A stretch of 64,000 nt of DNA, from contig OW818657.1 in assembly GCA_942492905.1 (NCBI GenBank), forward strand, positions 868,001-932,000, read 5' to 3'. The translations under genes and the position numbers were made by a program. Below are positions 60,040 to 64,000 of this stretch, piece by piece. The notes beneath the pieces are model-generated. The model had not been told where the DNA came from, did not search any database, and saw nothing but the letters and a program-made list of their open reading frames with translations. Position 1 is the stretch's first letter. Every line of letters starts with the position of its first letter. Source of the DNA: CAIZWU01 sp942492905. Lineage in GTDB: Bacteria > Verrucomicrobiota > Verrucomicrobiia > Verrucomicrobiales > V1-33.

Positions 60040-60077
60040 TGAGGGCCGGCGCTTCAGGCGCCGGCCCTCATTTTTTT
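60040..60077 (+). terminator. Strong rho-independent terminator
   Basis: Stem GAGGGCCGGCGC / GCGCCGGCCCTC (60041-60052 and 60058-60069), five-base loop, then A and seven Ts. It lies 37 bases past the outer-membrane protein stop. Confidence 0.92.
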
Positions 60078-60154
60078 GCCGGAAAGCGGTGCTGGCCAGC
60101 GGGTTGGCGCCCATTTGGCCCGTACGGAGGCGTTGGTGTGACGGGAAAAACCTC

Positions 60155-60182
60155 TTGCGCGGCCCCGGTTTGCCCTTAAATT
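60155..60182 (+). promoter_or_regulatory. Candidate rpsB promoter
   Basis: TTGCGC (60155-60160), 16 bases, TAAATT (60177-60182), about 125 bases ahead of the ATG. The leader between promoter and start is long enough for an S2 feedback site; a possible hairpin was not resolved by eye. Confidence 0.45.
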
Positions 60183-60308
60183 CGCCGCCCCTGTCCCAAT
60201 CGGCCGGGGAAATTGCCTACTTAAACCAACCTCAACTGCCCTGCCGCCGGATCGGATTTCCGAGCTGTCTTTTCCAAGACGGTGTTGGCCACGGGATTTC
60301 AATACCAC

Positions 60309-61040
60309 ATGAATACAGAATTGCTCAAGGATCTGATCGAAGCCGGTGTCCACTTTGGCCACCAGACCAAGAAGTGGCATCCCCGGATGAAGCCCTTCCT
60401 GCTCAGCACCCGGAACAAGGTCCACATTATCAATCTCGAAGAAACCACCAAGCAGATCACTGCCGCGGCTGATTTCCTCTGCGATGAAGCCAAAAAAGGC
60501 AAAAAAATCCTCTTTGTGGGCTGCAAACGCCAAGCCCAGGACGCCGTCCGTGAAGCCGCCGAAACGACCGGCCAATATTATGTGAACCACCGCTGGCTCG
60601 GCGGCACGTTGACCAATTTTGAAACCATCAAGAAGAGCATCGCCCGCATGAAGTATCTCGAAAGCATCGAGACGCAGGCCGAATTCAAAATGATGTCCAA
60701 AAAGGAACTCGCCGCCCTCGGCCGCGAAAAAGCCAAACTCCAGCGCAATATCAGCGGCATCCGCGACATGGGCGGCCCTCCTGACATCATGGTGGTGGTC
60801 GATTCCCACAAGGAAGCCATCGCCGTCGCCGAAGGGAACCGCCTGGGCATCAAGATCGTCGCCATGACGGACAGCAATGCCGACCCCGATCAGGTCGCTT
60901 ATCCGATCGCTTCCAACGATGACGCCGTGCGCTCCATCCGGATCATCCTCCAGCACCTCGTCACTCCCCTGCTGGCGACCTTGGAAATGTCCGGCCGCGC
61001 TCCCCGCAAGAAAGCGGACGCTCCTGTAGTTGCTGCCTGA
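60309..61040 (+). CDS. rpsB: 30S ribosomal protein S2
   Basis: 243 residues, the normal length. The ATG at 60309 gives the usual N-terminus, MNTELLKDLIEAGVHFGHQT; an upstream ATG at 60282 is not used by the family. 'HRWLGGTLTNFETIKKSIAR' and 'PDIMVVVDSHKEAIAVAEGN' are S2 signatures. It binds the 30S head late in assembly and is paired with tsf downstream, as in most bacteria. No Shine-Dalgarno precedes the ATG (TTCAATACCACATG). Confidence 0.97.
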   Translation: MNTELLKDLIEAGVHFGHQTKKWHPRMKPFLLSTRNKVHIINLEETTKQITAAADFLCDEAKKGKKILFVGCKRQAQDAVREAAETTGQYYVNHRWLGGTLTNFETIKKSIARMKYLESIETQAEFKMMSKKELAALGREKAKLQRNISGIRDMGGPPDIMVVVDSHKEAIAVAEGNRLGIKIVAMTDSNADPDQVAYPIASNDDAVRSIRIILQHLVTPLLATLEMSGRAPRKKADAPVVAA

Positions 61041-61085
61041 GGCCTTTCGGGGCAACTCCGCTCATCCATTCCCCAATCCCATGGT

Positions 61086-61126
61086 GGCGGCGGCGAGGTC
61101 CATCCTCTCCGCCGCCGCTCTTTTTT
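61086..61126 (+). terminator. Terminator/attenuator between rpsB and tsf
   Basis: GGCGGCGG (61086-61093) pairs with CCGCCGCC (61109-61116), GAGG with CCTC inside; GCTC and six Ts follow. The position between the genes suggests attenuation of tsf relative to rpsB. Confidence 0.75.
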
Positions 61127-61163
61127 AACCAACCTGCCTTTTCAACCAACCCTCCCACTTATT

Positions 61164-62063
61164 ATGGCCGCAATCACCGCATCCACCGTCAACGAACTCC
61201 GCCAGAAGACCAACGCCGGCATGATGGACTGTAAAAAAGCCCTCACCGAAACCAACGGCGACATGGAAGCCGCCATCGATATCCTCCGCAAAAAAGGCAT
61301 CGCCTCCAGCGCCAAGCGCGCCGACCGCGAAGCCAAGGAAGGCACCGTGCAGGCGATCCTCAACGCGGACAGCACCGTGGGTGCCCTCGTCGAGGTGAAC
61401 TGCGAAACTGACTTTGTGGGCAAGAACGAAGGCTTCCGCTCCTTTGTGGACGTCGTTGCCAAGCACATCGTGGACGCCGGTCCTGCCGATGCTGATCTCG
61501 CCGCCGCTCTCGCCCAGCCCGTGCCCGCTTCCAATGGCCTCAGCCTCCAGGACGTGATCAAGGAAAAGGGCGGCATCGTCGGGGAAAACATCGTGCTGCG
61601 CAGGTTCCGCCGGTTTGCCGCTCCGGCCAATGGCACCATTGCCAGCTACATCCACCTCGGTGGCAAGGTTGGCGTGCTCCTCGAAGCCACTGCCGGCAAA
61701 GCCGAGACACTGGCTTCCGATACCTTCAAGACCCTGCTCAAGGACATCAATCTGCACATTGCGGCCAGCAGTCCGGTTTCCGTGGGCCGTGAATCCGTCG
61801 ACCCGGAACTCGCTGCCAAGGAACGCGCCATTTACGCCGATTCCGACCGCCTCAAGGGCAAGCCGGCTGCGGCGATGGAAGGCATTCTCAATGGCATGAT
61901 GGCCAAGTTCTTCAGCCAGATCTGCTTGTTGGAGCAGGGTTTTGTCAAAGATCCGGATAAAACCATCGCCCAGCTGGTCGAGGAAACCGGCAAGACGCTC
62001 GGTGATACCATCACCCTCACCCGCTTCACCCGCTTTGCGTTGGGTGAAGAATTGAAGGCGTAA
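61164..62063 (+). CDS. tsf: Elongation factor Ts
   Basis: 299 residues. The N-terminal UBA domain is present ('VNELRQKTNAGMMDCKKALT'), then 'GALVEVNCETDFVGKNEGF', the conserved TDFV motif that inserts into EF-Tu, and the C-terminal dimerisation subdomain ('LLEQGFVKDPDKTIAQLVEE'). It recycles EF-Tu by releasing GDP. It lies 123 bases after rpsB with a hairpin between them. Confidence 0.97.
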   Translation: MAAITASTVNELRQKTNAGMMDCKKALTETNGDMEAAIDILRKKGIASSAKRADREAKEGTVQAILNADSTVGALVEVNCETDFVGKNEGFRSFVDVVAKHIVDAGPADADLAAALAQPVPASNGLSLQDVIKEKGGIVGENIVLRRFRRFAAPANGTIASYIHLGGKVGVLLEATAGKAETLASDTFKTLLKDINLHIAASSPVSVGRESVDPELAAKERAIYADSDRLKGKPAAAMEGILNGMMAKFFSQICLLEQGFVKDPDKTIAQLVEETGKTLGDTITLTRFTRFALGEELKA

Positions 62064-62111
62064 ATTTTGCTCTGTTTTCAGCGGCGTGATTTCCGCTGAT
62101 CACTGGCGCCC

Positions 62112-62150
62112 GCGGCTCCGGTCTGTGTAAACAGGCCGGAGTCCGCTTTC
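62112..62150 (+). terminator. Hairpin after tsf, possible terminator
   Basis: GCGG-CTCCGG-CTGT pairs with ACAG-CCGGAG-CCGC around a GTAA loop, with unpaired bases between the blocks; the T run after it is weak (CTTTCC), so termination efficiency is uncertain. Confidence 0.55.
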
Positions 62151-62187
62151 CGGGTTTTACCAAGCGGGCCATCCAGAATTCTCCCCG

Positions 62188-62823
62188 ATGCCCGACTTTA
62201 AGTTTGAATCAGTCCACTGGACGGCGGGCCACCGGGTGGTGGCGGGAGTGGATGAGGCGGGGCGCGGGCCGTTAGCCGGGCCCGTCGTGGCCGGGGCCGT
62301 GGTGCTGCCGGAGGATTTCCAGCATGCCTGGCTGAATGATTCCAAGAAATTGTCAGCGCCCCGGCGCGAGGCCTTGTATGAGGAACTGACGGGCAATGGC
62401 AGGATCCGGTTTGCCTCGGGCATGGCCAGTGTGGAGGAAATCGACCGGCTCAATATTCTGCGGGCGACCCATTTGGCGATGAGGCGGGCAGTGGCCGCCT
62501 TGGGGGAACCGGGGCCGGAAATGGTCCTGATTGATGGGCTGCCTGTGCGGGATTTTGCATGGCCGCAGCAGGCCGTGGTGAAGGGAGATGCGCTGAGTTT
62601 GAGCATCGCGGCGGCCAGTATCATCGCCAAAGTGGAACGGGACCGGTTGATGCTTGCCCTGGACGCGGCCTTTCCGCTCTATCTGTTTGCGGCGCACAAG
62701 GGTTATGGAACCGCTGCGCATCTGGCGGCTTTGCAACAACATGGACCTTCTCCGCATCATCGCCGGTCGTTTCAGCCGGTTGCTCAACTCTCCCTGGACT
62801 TCTCCGGGGGAGCTCCAGCCTGA
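62188..62823 (+). CDS. rnhB: Ribonuclease HII
   Basis: 211 residues. 'VAGVDEAGRGPLAGPVVAGA' has the DEAGRG catalytic motif, 'EMVLIDGLPVRD' the third acidic residue, and 'SIIAKVERDRLM' plus 'HKGYGTAAHLAAL' the conserved C-terminal motifs. It cleaves RNA in RNA-DNA hybrids and excises single ribonucleotides. Its 3' end overlaps the start of the next gene by 83 bases in another frame. Confidence 0.96.
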   Translation: MPDFKFESVHWTAGHRVVAGVDEAGRGPLAGPVVAGAVVLPEDFQHAWLNDSKKLSAPRREALYEELTGNGRIRFASGMASVEEIDRLNILRATHLAMRRAVAALGEPGPEMVLIDGLPVRDFAWPQQAVVKGDALSLSIAAASIIAKVERDRLMLALDAAFPLYLFAAHKGYGTAAHLAALQQHGPSPHHRRSFQPVAQLSLDFSGGAPA

Positions 62824-63220
62824 CAAGGATGCGGTAGGGCGTCGCGGTGAGGAGATCGCCGCACGTTGGCTGTATGCGCAGGGAGGCAAGGTGCTTTACC
62901 GGAACTACCGCGGGCCGAAGGGCGGAGAGGTGGATATCGTGTGCCGGGAAGGGAAAGTGCTGGCTTTTGTAGAGGTGAAAACACGCACCAGCACGGCCTT
63001 TGGCCGTCCGGCGCAGGCGGTGACGGTGGATAAACAGGCCCTGATTGTGCGGGGAGCCACCGCTTACCTGCGGCTCCTCGGCGCGCGGGATATCCCCTGG
63101 CGGTTGGATGTGGTGGAGGTGCTGTTGATCCCCGGGGAGAAGCCGGCGGTGAATTGGATCCGGGCAGCCTTCAATACGCAGGAAATGCGGCAGACCCTGG
63201 CGTGGAGAAAGCAGCGGTAG
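62741..63220 (+). CDS. yraN: UPF0102/YraN family nuclease-like protein
   Basis: 159 residues from the ATG at 62741 (MDLLRIIAGRF). The YraN core is 'GRRGEEIAARWLYAQGGKVL', 'EVDIVCREGKVLAFVEVKTR' (endonuclease-like D-x(n)-E-V-K) and 'VDKQALIVRGATAYLR'. The family has the restriction-endonuclease-like fold; its cellular role is poorly known. The rnhB-yraN-dprA order is common in bacteria. An in-frame ATG at 62654 inside rnhB would add only non-homologous residues. Confidence 0.9.
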   Translation: MDLLRIIAGRFSRLLNSPWTSPGELQPDKDAVGRRGEEIAARWLYAQGGKVLYRNYRGPKGGEVDIVCREGKVLAFVEVKTRTSTAFGRPAQAVTVDKQALIVRGATAYLRLLGARDIPWRLDVVEVLLIPGEKPAVNWIRAAFNTQEMRQTLAWRKQR

Positions 63221-63297
63221 GAATTCCGGCCGGTGGTTAGAGCAGGGCGGCTGCTTTCCCGTCTTGCGGCACGGGGGATTCGGCGTAGGGCAGGGGC

Positions 63298-64000
63298 ATG
63301 ACGGATGCGGAGGCGTTGGTGGCACTGAATATGTTGCCGAAAATCGGGCCGGTGCGCGTGCGCCGGTTGGTGGATTATTTTGGGTCCGCGGCCGCCGTGC
63401 TGCAGGCCCCCGGCGATTCGTTGCGCCGAGTCGAAGGGATAGGGCCGGACACCGCCGCGCTGCTGCGGCGGTGGGAGGAGGTCGTGGATCTGGAAGCGGA
63501 ATTGAACCGGGCGCGGGAGATGGGAGTGTCAGTGGTCACCCAGCAGGATGAATTGTATCCGGCCCCGTTGCGGGAAATCCATGATCCCCCGCTGGTCTTG
63601 TATGTCAGGGGCCAACTGCTGGCGCGGGATCGGATGGCGGTCGGGGTGGTGGGCAGCCGCCGGGCGACCAGTTATGGACTGACGGCGGCACGGAAACTTT
63701 CGTTTCAACTCGCCCATGCCGGCGTGACGGTGCTGAGTGGGCTGGCCCGTGGCATTGATACCGCGGCCCATGAGGGCGCCGTCGCGGCGAAGGGGAGGAC
63801 GATTGCGGTGATCGGATCAGGACTGGGCAGGCTTTACCCGCCGGAGAACGAAGCCCTCGCGGCCCGGATCGCCGATGGGCATGGCGCGGTGGTGTCGGAA
63901 TTCCCCCTCCTGACGGAACCGGACAAACAGACCTTCCCGCAGCGGAACCGGATTGTGAGTGGATGGAGCAGCGGAATCCTTGTGGTGGAAGCCCCCGCAT
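63298..64000 (+). CDS. dprA: DNA-processing protein DprA (partial, cut by window end)
   Basis: The first 234 codons, from ATG 63298; the frame runs off the window. Residues about 1-90 resemble the N-terminal SAM-like domain ('LNMLPKIGPVRVRRLVDYFG', 'VEGIGPDTAALL'), and the Rossmann DprA/Smf fold follows with 'VGVVGSRRATSYG', 'LSGLARGIDTAAHEGA', 'AVIGSGLGRLYPPENEALAA' and 'FPQRNRIVSG'. DprA loads RecA on incoming single-stranded DNA during natural transformation. Together with the pilus and secretin genes this is one element of a competence apparatus, though no comEC or comEA is in the window. Confidence 0.93.
   Translation, partial: MTDAEALVALNMLPKIGPVRVRRLVDYFGSAAAVLQAPGDSLRRVEGIGPDTAALLRRWEEVVDLEAELNRAREMGVSVVTQQDELYPAPLREIHDPPLVLYVRGQLLARDRMAVGVVGSRRATSYGLTAARKLSFQLAHAGVTVLSGLARGIDTAAHEGAVAAKGRTIAVIGSGLGRLYPPENEALAARIADGHGAVVSEFPLLTEPDKQTFPQRNRIVSGWSSGILVVEAPA

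Noticed and set aside
63264..63551. 95-codon plus ORF at the right end
   Set aside because: Lies in another frame of dprA; the dprA frame has the family motifs and stays open to the window end.

Overview
The window is a high-G+C bacterial chromosome segment that reads as Verrucomicrobiota. Pointers are a sulfatase / PSCyt1-DUF1549-DUF1553 / DUF1501 / ThuA cluster (typical of Planctomycetes and Verrucomicrobia), a PilMNOP-secretin pilus-like locus resembling the Akkermansia Amuc_1098-1102 neighbourhood, secreted proteins carrying 'DADGDGWNNFLEYA'-type tails, and Trp-rich helical repeat proteins. This assignment is inference: no rRNA is present and no database was searched. Start codons almost never have a purine-rich Shine-Dalgarno sequence upstream; many are preceded by pyrimidines.

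Layout: 1-570 decayed zeta-toxin-like gene (-). 771-8350 two exported proteins on the minus strand (a giant Calx-beta adhesin-like protein and a prolyl-oligopeptidase-like esterase). 8438-12485 membrane protein, exported protein and two TPM-like genes (+). 12517-17467 zinc-ribbon protein (-), aldolase/short-chain dehydrogenase fusion, small membrane protein and sterol-desaturase-like oxygenase (+), coiled-coil lipoprotein (-). 17647-19734 proton-pumping pyrophosphatase. 19753-21295 pssA and a PhyH oxygenase (-). 21427-22561 rhodanese and IscU-like scaffold flanking a long inverted repeat. 22652-33370 polA and a run of mostly exported or hydrolytic proteins (SGNH hydrolase, LysM lipoprotein, sialate O-acetylesterase, M48 peptidase, Trp-repeat protein).

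33417-44397 is the main system: a tightly packed nine-gene minus-strand operon (PilT-like ATPase, PilM-, PilN-, PilO- and PilP-like genes, three prepilin/minor-pilin-like genes, PilC/GspF) divergent from a secretin with a polyglycine linker. Together they supply inner-membrane platform, alignment complex, fibre subunits, one motor and outer-membrane pore of a type IV pilus or type II secretion-like machine, but no PilB/GspE assembly motor and no prepilin peptidase are encoded here.

45280-50630 is a Gld-type ABC cluster (ATPase, permease, GldG-like, DUF4340). 50793-51874 holds a divergent GrpE-like protein and a zinc-ribbon protein. 51955-59153 is the ThuA (-) / sulfatase / DUF1549-DUF1553 / DUF1501 group. 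59371-60003 is a small outer-membrane beta-barrel. 60309-64000 is housekeeping: rpsB, tsf, rnhB, yraN and a dprA cut by the window edge. No tRNA, rRNA, CRISPR array or intact insertion sequence was seen.
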